From assembly GCA_024642205.1 (NCBI GenBank), contig JAHEBQ010000050.1, forward strand, positions 1 to 47,405: DNA of 47,405 nt, in the 5' to 3' direction. Below, piece by piece: positions 18,095 to 26,629 of this stretch; positions within the stretch are counted from its first letter, which is position 1; the number at the start of each line of letters is the position of its first letter. The notes beneath the pieces are model-generated. The model had not been told where the DNA came from. It saw only the letters and a program-made list of their open reading frames with translations, and made no database searches. Source of the stretch: Planctomycetaceae bacterium (lineage in GTDB: Bacteria > Planctomycetota > Planctomycetia > Pirellulales > Pirellulaceae). The translations under genes were made by a program, and so were the position numbers.

Positions 18095-18877
18095 TTAGCC
18101 TTGATATCGACCCTGTAATTCGAGGAAATAGTCATGCATCTTCTCGCGGTTGGCGTTCAAATCCTTGAGAACCCACGTGTCGGTCGGAACGGGCGGTTGA
18201 AAGTAAATATCGACAACACCCGGGCGGAAATCGTAGCTCCAGCCCGGATCAATTTCGCGCGGGATTGCGATATAGATTGGAACGATAGGCGCGGCAAGGT
18301 TCGTTGCCAGGTGAAAAGCGCCTTTGTTAAACGGCCCGATGATACCTATTTCTCCGAGGTTGCCTTCAGGACTGAGAAACACGGATTCGCCCGTTTGTCG
18401 CAGGACGCGTTCGGCCCGCTCAAAGATCTTGACGCGCCGCTCGGGGAAGCATTGTGGAACCGTCCAGAAAACGCCCGCCAGGTAACCAAACAGGCCAATC
18501 GGCGGCAGCCTGGTTCGCAAGATACCGCTGAGGAAGAATCGCGTATTGGGCAATCCCATCGCCGTCAGCAGAAAAATGTCAATTGAGGAAGCATGGTTTG
18601 CGATATAGACCGCTTGCCGGTCGGGCAGCGGCCTGTCTTGATGTACGACATAGCGGATTCCAACGCTCCAAAGCGCAATTCGGGCCATCGGGGCGATCAT
18701 CGATTCTGCATAAAATCGTCTGGCCTGAAACAGCGTGACCGTGGCAACGGCCACGGTGAGCAGCGCCCCCACCGTCATCAACGTCATGGCGATCAGGTAA
18801 CGTACCCCGGTGCGGACACGTGTTCGGATTCGATCGGATGCGCGGGTGTCCGGTTGATCTTTGGCGACCGTGGTCAT
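18095..18877 (-). CDS. PlsC-family 1-acylglycerol-phosphate acyltransferase
   Basis: 260 residues from ATG 18877. That start has a strong ribosome-binding site (GCAGGAGGAAGCC before ATG) and overlaps the methyltransferase stop as ATGA. One N-terminal membrane helix (about 26-48, IAMTLMTVGALLTVAVATVT) is followed by the acyltransferase domain with motif I NHASSID (HX4D), motif II near FFLSGILRTRLPPIG and motif III LSPEGNLGEIG, with the variant SPEG in place of FPEG. The enzyme would add an acyl chain to a glycerol-phosphate-like acceptor at the cytoplasmic membrane. Within this operon the acceptor could be an alkyl- or acyl-glycerol phosphate. Substrate is inferred from family only. Confidence 0.88.
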   Translation of the reverse strand: MTTVAKDQPDTRASDRIRTRVRTGVRYLIAMTLMTVGALLTVAVATVTLFQARRFYAESMIAPMARIALWSVGIRYVVHQDRPLPDRQAVYIANHASSIDIFLLTAMGLPNTRFFLSGILRTRLPPIGLFGYLAGVFWTVPQCFPERRVKIFERAERVLRQTGESVFLSPEGNLGEIGIIGPFNKGAFHLATNLAAPIVPIYIAIPREIDPGWSYDFRPGVVDIYFQPPVPTDTWVLKDLNANREKMHDYFLELQGRYQG

Positions 18878-19839
18878 GGCTTCCTCCTGCAAACGACGGT
18901 CTGCATTGCCAGATTGAGTTGACGTTCGAACAGGAGAACGGGGCTCAGCAGCAATTGGCCCAGAAAGTAGGGATAGACGGCCCTGGAAAAATCAAGGCCT
19001 TTGCCTTTGCGAATCTTGAACGCCACACCAGCAAAGAGGTAGAAATACGCCGGGAACGCGCCATACGGCAGGTAATCAACAACTTCCAAACCTGATTTTT
19101 CCATAAATCGAAGCAGATTTTCCCGGTCGTAAAGCACTGTGTGCTGAGGCGCCTGCAGGCCAGCCCAACGATTGCCAAACATCCGGAACGACCTGCTATC
19201 CAGACGCGGGACTTCGATGACCAAACGTCCATCGGTGGTCAAACTATCGCGCGCTATAGCAAGCGTGTGCATGGGATCGTAGTCATGTTCGAGAAAGTGC
19301 CACATCGTCACCAGGTCGAACCGTTGCTCGCCAAACTCCTGCTCGTAGAACAAACCACAATGAAAATCAATCTGGTCAAATCCGGGAAGTCGAGACAAGT
19401 CCTTGAAGTCGACACCGGTTATCCTTGAGCCGTATTGCTGCCGCATTCGCAACAGAAACGTACCGGCTCCACATCCCACATCGAGTATGTTGCTGTCGGC
19501 GTCAAGCGGAATATACTGGCTGACCAGTTTGTCTTTCTGGCGATCGTGTTTTTCCATGGCGTAGTTGTAAAACCATGTCAACATCCCCCAATCCTGTTTT
19601 TTTCGGTGAGCAATGTACTCTTCATCGTAGTAGTCAACGATGTGAGTCACATCGACACGTGGATTTTGATACACGAGCCCGCACGTATCACACGTGACGA
19701 AGGAAAAATCTCCCGGCTTGCCAGTCAAATCGTCTTGCGCCGTCACGAATGGACGGTGAGATGTTTCGCCACAGTAGTAACACGAAATCGATTCAAAAAT
19801 GGAAGGTTCGGGCGGCGCAGCAAGTATGGCGGTGGTCAT
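18874..19839 (-). CDS. class I SAM methyltransferase with N-terminal zinc ribbon
   Basis: 321 residues. The N-terminus has two CxxC pairs (SCYYCGETS at about 19-27 and CDTCGLVY at about 50-57) that should bind zinc. A Methyltransf_23-type Rossmann domain follows, with motif I ILDVGCGAGTFLLRM and the post-I and II equivalents GVDFKDL and FDLVTMWHFLEHDYDP. The C-terminal ~80 residues are hydrophobic (PAYFYLFAGVAF) and may touch the membrane. It would methylate a small molecule or lipid; target unknown. Start and stop overlap both neighbours by ATGA (UbiA upstream, PlsC downstream), so it is translated with the operon. Confidence 0.85.
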   Translation of the reverse strand: MTTAILAAPPEPSIFESISCYYCGETSHRPFVTAQDDLTGKPGDFSFVTCDTCGLVYQNPRVDVTHIVDYYDEEYIAHRKKQDWGMLTWFYNYAMEKHDRQKDKLVSQYIPLDADSNILDVGCGAGTFLLRMRQQYGSRITGVDFKDLSRLPGFDQIDFHCGLFYEQEFGEQRFDLVTMWHFLEHDYDPMHTLAIARDSLTTDGRLVIEVPRLDSRSFRMFGNRWAGLQAPQHTVLYDRENLLRFMEKSGLEVVDYLPYGAFPAYFYLFAGVAFKIRKGKGLDFSRAVYPYFLGQLLLSPVLLFERQLNLAMQTVVCRRKP

Positions 19840-20864
19840 CTCGACAGTCCTCGATGAAAGGTGGGTTCGATTGCGAAGGGATCCGAATTAAATGCTCCAT
19901 CAGCGAGACGATACACGCCGGTTATAGCCGGCCAACTTAGCCCGAGCTGTCGCGAGACGACCTGCATGTGGTTCAATCCCGCGATCGATTGTGGCCCCGG
20001 CATGGTTCGGTCGACGCGAGTCGGGCAAGTCGCCAGCGAATAATTGAACAGCAAGGTAAATCCGACCAAAAAGACGGCGTTGCACCATCGCCCTGGCGGG
20101 GAATGTTCGCGATGAAGCAGAAATAAAAGCACGAAAACGGCCGCGCCGACGATAACAAGGGCACCCTGGATTGTCGCCAATGTCCCGGCAACGTGACGCA
20201 AATTGATGACCATCAGGGTCGCGACCAGTTCCAATGCCAACATCTCGACGGCCAACAAGTAGATCGAGCCATTCGAAAGGTGCAGTTGTTGATCATGCAA
20301 TACCTCAAAGACGCAAAAACAGAGGTAGACCAAACCCATGGCATAAATCAATGACGGCACTTCCGGTCGGGTAGCAATTGGGCTCAGCAATAAGACGAAC
20401 ACGGGATACTTGATGAGAACGAAGTGATAACCCACCGCGGGGCCAATTCGAAATGAGTCAGCAACCCAGTACCAGATGGAGGTTCCCGCGTTGAGAATCA
20501 GGTAGGTGGCAATCATGGGCGCCGGTTTCAACAGGACGATTAACATCAGGTTGAGCGTGAACAATGCCGCCAAAATCCCTCGATAGGGTGTCAGGGAAGT
20601 TGCTTGGCAAAGTACTCGTTGTGGGTAGTTGAGCCGATCTTTGGCAACATCACTCAGGTCATCCCAGAGCCGAAACTGAAGCAGCAGAGTGCAGGCCAGG
20701 AACAGATTGGCTGCCCATGTCATTGGCGTTGGCGGCCAGCCCACCGACAGGCTGGCAGTACACAGAAGCAGTGCCAGCGGCAGAAAAATAAATGCCGACA
20801 CCCGACTTTTCCGGTACCGCAAGAGCTCGTTAATCGACGAGTTGAACAATTCCACGATCTCCAT
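19836..20864 (-). CDS. UbiA-family prenyltransferase-like membrane protein
   Basis: 342 residues with about eight or nine transmembrane helices. The first Asp-rich motif is clear: RLWDDLSDVAKDRLNYP (Asp68, 69, 72, 76), the Mg-diphosphate site of UbiA enzymes. The second motif is degenerate (FEVLHDQ instead of DXXXD). Family members transfer prenyl groups to aromatic rings, haem, chlorophyll or, in archaea, to glycerol phosphate ethers (DGGGP synthase). The last ~50 residues (RLADGAFNSDPFAIEPTFHRG) are an extra soluble tail. It overlaps the dikinase gene by 35 bp; no better start is visible. In this lipid operon an alkyl or isoprenoid transfer is plausible, but the acceptor is unknown. Confidence 0.8.
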   Translation of the reverse strand: MEIVELFNSSINELLRYRKSRVSAFIFLPLALLLCTASLSVGWPPTPMTWAANLFLACTLLLQFRLWDDLSDVAKDRLNYPQRVLCQATSLTPYRGILAALFTLNLMLIVLLKPAPMIATYLILNAGTSIWYWVADSFRIGPAVGYHFVLIKYPVFVLLLSPIATRPEVPSLIYAMGLVYLCFCVFEVLHDQQLHLSNGSIYLLAVEMLALELVATLMVINLRHVAGTLATIQGALVIVGAAVFVLLFLLHREHSPPGRWCNAVFLVGFTLLFNYSLATCPTRVDRTMPGPQSIAGLNHMQVVSRQLGLSWPAITGVYRLADGAFNSDPFAIEPTFHRGLSR

Positions 20865-23580
20865 TGACGTTGAGTTTTTGACCTGGCGAAATCCGTTGCG
20901 TTGCGTTGGGCACGCCGACTACGGTCGGGATGCCGTACTCCCTGGCCAGGATCGCTCCATGCGAGAGCATCCCACCTCGCTCCATGACCAGACCCTTGAT
21001 CAAGAAAAATACGGGCCCCCATCCCGGGTCGGTTTGGCGTGTGACAAGGACATCGCCTTCATTGAGTAGTCGGCACTCGGAAATGTCGGTCAGAATCGCG
21101 GCCGGCGCCGTCACCTGGCCGCCGCAGGCTCCAACACCTGTTAACTCGGTTGAGTTGCCGTCAACAGAAGTTGCCTTCGGATGTTGCCGATTCTGGATGA
21201 GCGAAAGGTAAACGCCAGCAGGCAAGGCGAACGAATCGGCTGGCTGCATCTCGCCCAGTTGCCGGTGACCGTTTTTCCGAAGCCGAACCAACTCGGTTGT
21301 CTGATACGGGAACATGGCGCTGCCTGCCAACAACGATTCGATCTCCTGAATGGTCAGAAAGAACACGTCGTTTCGGGATTCCAGCATTCCCAGCGGAATC
21401 AGTTGGTCTGCGATAGCCAGCGCGATCCGGCGACATCGACTATACAACAGTGCTTGCTTTAACCGGGCTCGTTCACGCAGCGCGATCGACTTGTGGCACC
21501 GTCTCAAGACCATCGACACCAGCGTTGCCTTGCTGGGCCAGGGCAATGGCCACAGGAGCTTTCTCCCGCTCAGGTTCCTCAGCGTGTTGGCGGTCTCGCC
21601 CATTCGATCCGACGCCTGGCGCTGCAACAAATCCAGCGGCGACTCTCCTTCAACGCTGACATAGGCCCTCAACATTTCCAGGAGCGATTCCGGCTGTTCT
21701 TGAAAACTCGGAACCGTCAACATCAGTTCGCCGGAACAACGAAATCCCCAGTCCTTGAGAAACGCCTCAAACGCCTCGTGAAACTCGGCAAACTGCTCAT
21801 TGGTTCGGATTTCCTCCAGAATTTCCTTATCACCACTGGATGTCAGCAGTTTCGCCAAAGCAGCATCGGAGCGAACCATGCGTGACAGGTTCCACAGCTC
21901 GACGATCGGAACGCCGCTGACCACATCCTGCAATCCCTTGAGTAACGAGTTGTGCAGTCCGGATTGATCGCGGCCCGGGAACTCCCGTGTCAGCAGCCGT
22001 TTGAGCAGACCATAGGTGACCATGGCCGCGGTGTCCGCCAGCGACGCGTTCGTCCACCGGTTACAGCGAATGTCCATAAAGCTGCGTAAATCATCGAGGA
22101 GCTCCGGGAGAGATTTGGTGGCCAGATTGCCTGGTTGGGTTGCGTCCGCAAATTGATCGACGACTTGTTCGAAAACTTCAACCCGTTTTGTCAGGAACAA
22201 GAACTGCCTTGTCGTTTTGAAACCGCTGCGACACCATTCAACCAACTGAGCCCAGCGAGAACGTTGTGAATCCAACGGGGACGGTTGTTCCTTGTCTTCC
22301 GGTTGGCTGACGCCGACGAAATCGTCAAACCACTGGCCCAACAGCTCTCCTCCGGGAGCCATTCGCAGAATGGCATGAATGTTGGTCAGGTTGTAGTACA
22401 TCCTCCCCCCGTGAACGCCAATCACGTTGCGCAAGGGGTACTCCATTTGCCTGACACGATGCGGGTCAAATCCCAGGGCCAGGCCGAGGTTGCGGAAGTA
22501 GTGGTAGTAACCTGCGGACGCAATCGAATAGAGAAAAGGCGAAATCGGCTCAGGAAAATTCTCGTTAACATTGGCGTTGGACCAGAGGACCTGATCGTCG
22601 GACGTACCTTTGCCCGGGTCATCAGCGATTGGATTTGGTAAAACGCCCACCGTGATCGGCCGTGTTTGAACCAGGTACAGCCGACGGTTTTCGTCAATTG
22701 TCCATTCAATATCCTGTGGGCAACCAAAATGGCTTTCCAGTTTCAACGCAGCGCGGGACAGCCGCTCGATTTGGTTTGTGTTGAACAGACATTCATCGTC
22801 AACCCTGCCCGGTTGTTCCGGAGTCGCTTGCATTTTCCAGGAGAAATCGTCGCGAGAAATGACAAATCGCCCCGGGTTGAGCCTGCCGGAAGCCAGATCA
22901 TCACCATGTCCGAAACAATATTCAACAACCAGTGAATGGCCGCCGAGATTCGAGGAATCCGGATTTTGCGTGAACAAGATTCCTGAAATCCGGGAAGCCA
23001 CGAGTTCCTGGATGACGATTCCCATTCCTTGCAGATGAATTCCGCGTGAAAGTTGGTAGAACACGGTGCGTTGAGACCAATACGAAGCCCAGCAGGCCAG
23101 CACTGATTCAACGAGTGCATGATTCGAGTCGACGTTGAGGAACGAATCAAGTTGGCCGGCAAACGCGGCTTCTCGCGAGTCTTCCCCGATTGCGGAGCTG
23201 CGAACGGCCAGGGTGGCACCAGGCAATTTTTCCGAAATCATTGCATGAATCGATTCCAGAACCTCGTCCGGAATTTTGGCCGCCAGTACGCAGCTGCGAA
23301 TAAGTTGGGAAGCGGAATTGATTCTTTCCAGTTGGTCTGGTTTCAGACCGTCAAGTGCGGTTGCAATCGTTGGTCGTAATTCGTTTTCATCCAGAAACAG
23401 TTGAAATGCCCGGTTTGTAACGACGAATCCGGGTGGAACAGCGATTCCCTGGTCAATCATTTTTCCCAGGTTCGACGCCTTGCCCCCGACGAATTCGGTG
23501 GGCTGTGCCGACTCGAGCGGGCAAACAAATCCGGCTCCGACGATGGTTGGATCGGCGGTGGCGAGGGTGTCAGTGTTCAT
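20830..23580 (-). CDS. PEP-synthase/rifampicin-phosphotransferase-like dikinase
   Basis: 916 residues from ATG 23580, which overlaps the CarS-like stop as ATGA. The N-terminal third is the PPDK_N ATP-grasp (GGKASNLGKM at 32-41, AVRSSAIGEDSREAAFAGQ, IGILFTQ-type strand, then YLVQTRPITVG). A ~450-residue middle region carries no clear family signature. The C-terminus is the swivelling phosphohistidine domain GGMLSHGAILAREYG (His about 874). There is no C-terminal PEP/pyruvate barrel, so this is not a PEP synthase. The ATP-grasp, acceptor, His order is that of rifampicin phosphotransferase-type enzymes, which make AMP + Pi + acceptor-phosphate. Within a lipid operon the acceptor may be a lipid alcohol; that is inference. 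Confidence 0.85.
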   Translation of the reverse strand: MNTDTLATADPTIVGAGFVCPLESAQPTEFVGGKASNLGKMIDQGIAVPPGFVVTNRAFQLFLDENELRPTIATALDGLKPDQLERINSASQLIRSCVLAAKIPDEVLESIHAMISEKLPGATLAVRSSAIGEDSREAAFAGQLDSFLNVDSNHALVESVLACWASYWSQRTVFYQLSRGIHLQGMGIVIQELVASRISGILFTQNPDSSNLGGHSLVVEYCFGHGDDLASGRLNPGRFVISRDDFSWKMQATPEQPGRVDDECLFNTNQIERLSRAALKLESHFGCPQDIEWTIDENRRLYLVQTRPITVGVLPNPIADDPGKGTSDDQVLWSNANVNENFPEPISPFLYSIASAGYYHYFRNLGLALGFDPHRVRQMEYPLRNVIGVHGGRMYYNLTNIHAILRMAPGGELLGQWFDDFVGVSQPEDKEQPSPLDSQRSRWAQLVEWCRSGFKTTRQFLFLTKRVEVFEQVVDQFADATQPGNLATKSLPELLDDLRSFMDIRCNRWTNASLADTAAMVTYGLLKRLLTREFPGRDQSGLHNSLLKGLQDVVSGVPIVELWNLSRMVRSDAALAKLLTSSGDKEILEEIRTNEQFAEFHEAFEAFLKDWGFRCSGELMLTVPSFQEQPESLLEMLRAYVSVEGESPLDLLQRQASDRMGETANTLRNLSGRKLLWPLPWPSKATLVSMVLRRCHKSIALRERARLKQALLYSRCRRIALAIADQLIPLGMLESRNDVFFLTIQEIESLLAGSAMFPYQTTELVRLRKNGHRQLGEMQPADSFALPAGVYLSLIQNRQHPKATSVDGNSTELTGVGACGGQVTAPAAILTDISECRLLNEGDVLVTRQTDPGWGPVFFLIKGLVMERGGMLSHGAILAREYGIPTVVGVPNATQRISPGQKLNVNGDRGIVQLVD

Positions 23581-24164
23581 GCAGGTCGAGCCTTTACACC
23601 AAGTTGAAAGAGCAAAAGGTTGAACGCCAAGTGAATGATCGGTCCGATCAACAGGATGCAGCACCAGGTCAAAAACGGGGTCGGTACCACCAAAGACAGG
23701 GCTAACATTCCGCCAAAAATTGAATCAAAACGATCGACGACAAAACAGATAGAACGGGCTTTTGGCTGACGCGGTGCCTCGCCAGGCGAGATGTCAAATC
23801 GTCGTTTCACAAAGGAATTGGGCAATTCGCCAATCATGAATCCCAACCCAACCAGACAACCCAGCAGCCCATATTGAAGCACTGAAAGCTGCCACAAACC
23901 GTTGAGCAGTTCGGTCGGTAACAGCCCAAACAACATCCGCAGCGTCAGAAACGCGACGCCAACGCCCGGAACCATGGCGGTGAATCCACTCCACGTCTTG
24001 TTGTCTCCGAAAATCCTTTTCCCGCGAAATGTTCTTCGACCGTCGATTGGAATCTGAAACCGTTTCGAGAGCTTGCTGTGCAGCCAGAAAGTCTGCACAA
24101 ATCCGGCGGTCACAAACGACAGGATCAGAAACGAGGCAGCAATGATTGGATCGGGAGCTTTCAT
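23577..24164 (-). CDS. CarS-like CDP-lipid (CDP-archaeol synthase family) cytidylyltransferase
   Basis: 195 residues, four to five membrane helices. It shows the signatures of the archaeal CarS/DUF46 family: PIDGRRTFRGKRIFGDNKTW at about 39-58, GELPNSFVKRRFDISPG at 112-128 and VVDRFDSIFGG near 142-152 (Asp144, Asp147). CarS transfers CMP from CTP to a lipid phosphate, the archaeal counterpart of CdsA. Finding it beside a CDP-alcohol phosphatidyltransferase fits: CarS would make the CDP-lipid that the transferase uses. It follows the desaturase stop by 12 bp and overlaps the dikinase start by ATGA. Whether the substrate is a diacyl, alkyl or prenyl glycerol phosphate cannot be read from sequence. 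Confidence 0.88.
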   Translation of the reverse strand: MKAPDPIIAASFLILSFVTAGFVQTFWLHSKLSKRFQIPIDGRRTFRGKRIFGDNKTWSGFTAMVPGVGVAFLTLRMLFGLLPTELLNGLWQLSVLQYGLLGCLVGLGFMIGELPNSFVKRRFDISPGEAPRQPKARSICFVVDRFDSIFGGMLALSLVVPTPFLTWCCILLIGPIIHLAFNLLLFQLGVKARPA

Positions 24165-24176
24165 CGGGTCCAGGGA

Positions 24177-25178
24177 TTAAATGTCAAAGCCGGAGTGATG
24201 GGAGTTTTGAAACAGAAAGACTTCGCCTGGCACTTGTTTGGCTTTCCACAGCCAACGCCACCAGCAGACTTCATTGTGCGTGTCGTAGTCGATGCGTTGC
24301 AGGTAATACCCGGGAACGCTGGTGTACATGTGGTGCAATTCATGAGCGTCCATGTTCAGTAGCACCAGCGTTGAAAACCAGTTTGGGAATTTGAGGGATC
24401 GCGTAAAGGCTTCCTGTTCGTCAGGTGCGAAAGGGTCGACGGCTTCGCCATGGCTCAACTCCATGGGAATATGTGTGTGCTGACTGAGGATCAAGATGTC
24501 CTGCATGACAAGCGTTAATAATAATGCCAGTCCAAATATCTGAAGGAGCGGCAGGAAACCGATCAGGTAAACTGCTGACGCATATATCGCGACCAGCACC
24601 AACAGGTTCCAGGTCAGCTTTCGCCGTTTTTGCCGGCGCGGAAACATTCGGTAGAGCCGCGGTAAGTTCCAGTAATTCTGCAATCGATAGAGAACCGAAA
24701 ACAAGGGAATCCAGAACTTCCAGGACGCGTTGACAATCAGTTTTTCCCATCGCTTCAAACGCCTTGGGACCAAGGGAGCTGTGGTTGCGTCGAGGTCCTG
24801 CCAACCCGTCCAGTGATGATGTTTGCCATGGACAGTTTTCCAGCATTCAAACGGAATTCCGGCAAACAGCGAAGCCAGGTGGCCACTGAACTTGTTTAGC
24901 CGGACATTCTTGAACAGGGTTTTATGTCCCGCTTCGTGGATCAACACAAACCATTGCAACATGGCAAACGCCAGTGTGATTTGGGCCAAAGTCCAAATCA
25001 GAGGATGTTGAAAGGTCGAAAAGTAAATGGACAATCCGGTGACCGTCGAACACATCAAAACAAACAGCCCGCCAATCCAGTTTCGCGGCTGCAGGTGCAG
25101 AAACCGCGATATCTCGGGGGGATGTTTGTCCGCGGATTTCACTCGCAGTCGAACTCTCGCGTGTGCTTCTGTCTTCAT
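24177..25178 (-). CDS. membrane fatty acid desaturase
   Basis: 333 residues from ATG 25178. Histidine boxes of the di-iron membrane desaturase family are clear: HEAGH (81-85), HGKHHH (117-122) and HELHH (279-283), plus QHTHIP (233-238). Hydrophobic pairs of helices separate the boxes. These enzymes insert a double bond or, in some members, a hydroxyl group into a lipid-bound acyl or alkyl chain with O2. The frame is open 210 bp further upstream into the CDP-alcohol transferase gene. The ATG at 25178 is preferred because a GAGG precedes it by 12 bp and homologues begin near PRNWIGG; 25196 is the alternative. Position in the operon suggests it modifies the lipid made there. Confidence 0.88.
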   Translation of the reverse strand: MKTEAHARVRLRVKSADKHPPEISRFLHLQPRNWIGGLFVLMCSTVTGLSIYFSTFQHPLIWTLAQITLAFAMLQWFVLIHEAGHKTLFKNVRLNKFSGHLASLFAGIPFECWKTVHGKHHHWTGWQDLDATTAPLVPRRLKRWEKLIVNASWKFWIPLFSVLYRLQNYWNLPRLYRMFPRRQKRRKLTWNLLVLVAIYASAVYLIGFLPLLQIFGLALLLTLVMQDILILSQHTHIPMELSHGEAVDPFAPDEQEAFTRSLKFPNWFSTLVLLNMDAHELHHMYTSVPGYYLQRIDYDTHNEVCWWRWLWKAKQVPGEVFLFQNSHHSGFDI

Positions 25179-25237
25179 CCGGCAGGCTTTCCTCATCGGT
25201 AATGCAAAAAAATCGCCGCCAATACTGCTTGAATGGA

Positions 25238-25921
25238 TTACGGAACAAATTGGTCTGCGAATGCAATGAACACGGTGGCCAACGTGATACCGGACAAGGG
25301 AAAAATCAGATAAAACACGCCACTGGGTTTTCGAATGGGAATCGTGCTGATCATCGAAATCGCGAGTCCCAACATGGCGACGCTGACACATCCGTGCAAA
25401 CAGGACTCACCCCAGAACCCGGCGAGAAAGGCCAATGGCAGAAACATGGCCACGTAGGTCACCGGTAGTCCAACGAAGTATCGCTTTGGACCGTTGCCCT
25501 GCAGACCGACGGTATCGAAATAGGCCAGGCGCCAAACAACGCAGACCGAAAAGAAGATCAACAAGGGAACTGCCAGCCATCCATTCAATCCCGCGGCGTA
25601 TACAAGGATGACCGGCGCGAAACCGAATGAACACGCGTCCACGACGGAATCAAGATGTCCACCAAATTCCTGTTGCGTGACATTCCGCTTGAATCGCCGC
25701 GCAATGACTCCATCAAATAAATCGCACACGCCAGAAATCATCAATGCCACGACGGCAAAAGCAATCTCTCCATTGACGGCCAGCAACGCACAGGCGATGG
25801 CAGCTGCCAGCCCGGTCAACGTCAATGCATTGGCGAAATCCAGCAACTCGCGCACGTTCATCAAGGGGACCCGGCTAATGAACATGGACCTGGCAGTTGT
25901 TGATTCCAGTTCAGATGTCAT
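25238..25921 (-). CDS. CDP-alcohol phosphatidyltransferase (PssA-like)
   Basis: 227 residues from ATG 25921, chosen because GAGGAACATA lies just before it and it overlaps the receiver stop as TAATG. It has about six membrane helices and the CDP-OH-P motif DLFDGVIAR...G...D...D (Asp67, Asp70, Gly71, Arg75, Asp91, Asp95), followed by SFGFAPVIL, which resembles phosphatidylserine synthase type II. The reaction is CDP-lipid + alcohol (for example serine) giving phospholipid + CMP. With CarS in the same operon it would install the head group. PS, PI or archaetidylserine-type products are all possible. Confidence 0.87.
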   Translation of the reverse strand: MTSELESTTARSMFISRVPLMNVRELLDFANALTLTGLAAAIACALLAVNGEIAFAVVALMISGVCDLFDGVIARRFKRNVTQQEFGGHLDSVVDACSFGFAPVILVYAAGLNGWLAVPLLIFFSVCVVWRLAYFDTVGLQGNGPKRYFVGLPVTYVAMFLPLAFLAGFWGESCLHGCVSVAMLGLAISMISTIPIRKPSGVFYLIFPLSGITLATVFIAFADQFVP

Positions 25922-26349
25922 TATGTTCCTCGTTTCGGTAATGTTACCCGTTCGAAAGCGAACTGGTTCGAGCTTCGGATCGAGCATAACGAGTCGATTC
26001 GCTCAATGAGTAGATCCACAGGATAGGGTGCGGAAAAATAGTCCTTCACGCCGTCTTCAAATGCCTGCGCAATTTGCTTCTGACTCAAGCCACCATCGAC
26101 CAGCAATAAATCCAGGTCGGAAAATTCCCGTTTCAGTCCCGGCAGACCATCTAGCACATTGTCGCCGGATTGACTGCAATCCATGACCATCAATTGAGTC
26201 TTTGCCAGATTACTTGGTCGACTGAGGTAATCGACGCGTTCGACCAGCGTGACCAGGTACCGCGATCTGAGGCTTCGAATCAACTCCCAGTCATCGGTTA
26301 CCAGCGGCCCGACCAAACAAACATGTGCGACCTCTCGATTCGACGACAT
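25921..26349 (-). CDS. stand-alone degenerate response-regulator receiver protein
   Basis: 142 residues with the alternating hydrophobic strands of a CheY-like domain: AHVCLVGPL, TQLMVMDCSQ (phospho-acceptor position Asp57), LDLLLVDGG and VKDYFSAPYPVDLL. The invariant lysine of the KP(F) motif is replaced (SAPYP), and the usual acidic pair after strand 1 is shifted (VTDDW). It may therefore be weakly or not phosphorylated. It is the first gene of the lipid operon, downstream of a sigma-54 promoter with a strong GGGAGG ribosome-binding site. The activator upstream lacks a receiver, so this protein may control it in trans. That link is inference; it could instead act on an enzyme. Confidence 0.7.
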   Translation of the reverse strand: MSSNREVAHVCLVGPLVTDDWELIRSLRSRYLVTLVERVDYLSRPSNLAKTQLMVMDCSQSGDNVLDGLPGLKREFSDLDLLLVDGGLSQKQIAQAFEDGVKDYFSAPYPVDLLIERIDSLCSIRSSNQFAFERVTLPKRGT

Positions 26350-26450
26350 TTTTGCCTCCCAGGATGGTCTTGCGACAAATAAATGAACTGACGAAAGGTG
26401 ATTGGATAATCCGAATCGCCAGTTCCGTCCTGCTCTCTACCCAACCCACT

Positions 26451-26466
26451 TGCAAATGGGGTGCCA
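26451..26466 (-). promoter_or_regulatory. sigma-54 (-24/-12) promoter of the lipid operon
   Basis: On the minus strand the sequence is TGGCACCCCATTTGCA, an exact fit to TGGCAC-N5-TTGCA with GG and GC 10 bases apart. Transcription would start near 26440, leaving a ~90-nt leader before the receiver gene at 26349. It lies in the gap after a gene for a sigma-54 activator. Confidence 0.85.
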
Positions 26467-26629
26467 GCGTTGGCGGGTTGTGGCAGATGCAGCGAACCCA
26501 AGCATTATTGGGCCGTTGTCTTTAGAGGGGTGATTTTCTGAATAATCAAACCGGATGTAATTATCACGAAAGTCGGACGCGAATGTCCATCTGAAGAGAC
26601 CGCCCCTGGGAAACGGACGGGTGGCTTTG
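26467..26629 (-). promoter_or_regulatory. probable enhancer region with inverted repeats
   Basis: Upstream of the -24 box are two short inverted repeats: CCCAAGCATTATTGGG (plus strand, about 26498-26513) and GGACGCGAATGTCC (about 26575-26588). Sigma-54 activators usually bind paired inverted repeats 80-150 bp upstream, which fits the second one. Assigning either to the neighbouring activator is inference. Confidence 0.4.

Noticed and set aside
20830..23580. Calling this gene ppsA (PEP synthase)
   Set aside because: The C-terminal PEP/pyruvate-binding barrel is absent; the protein ends right after the phosphohistidine domain.
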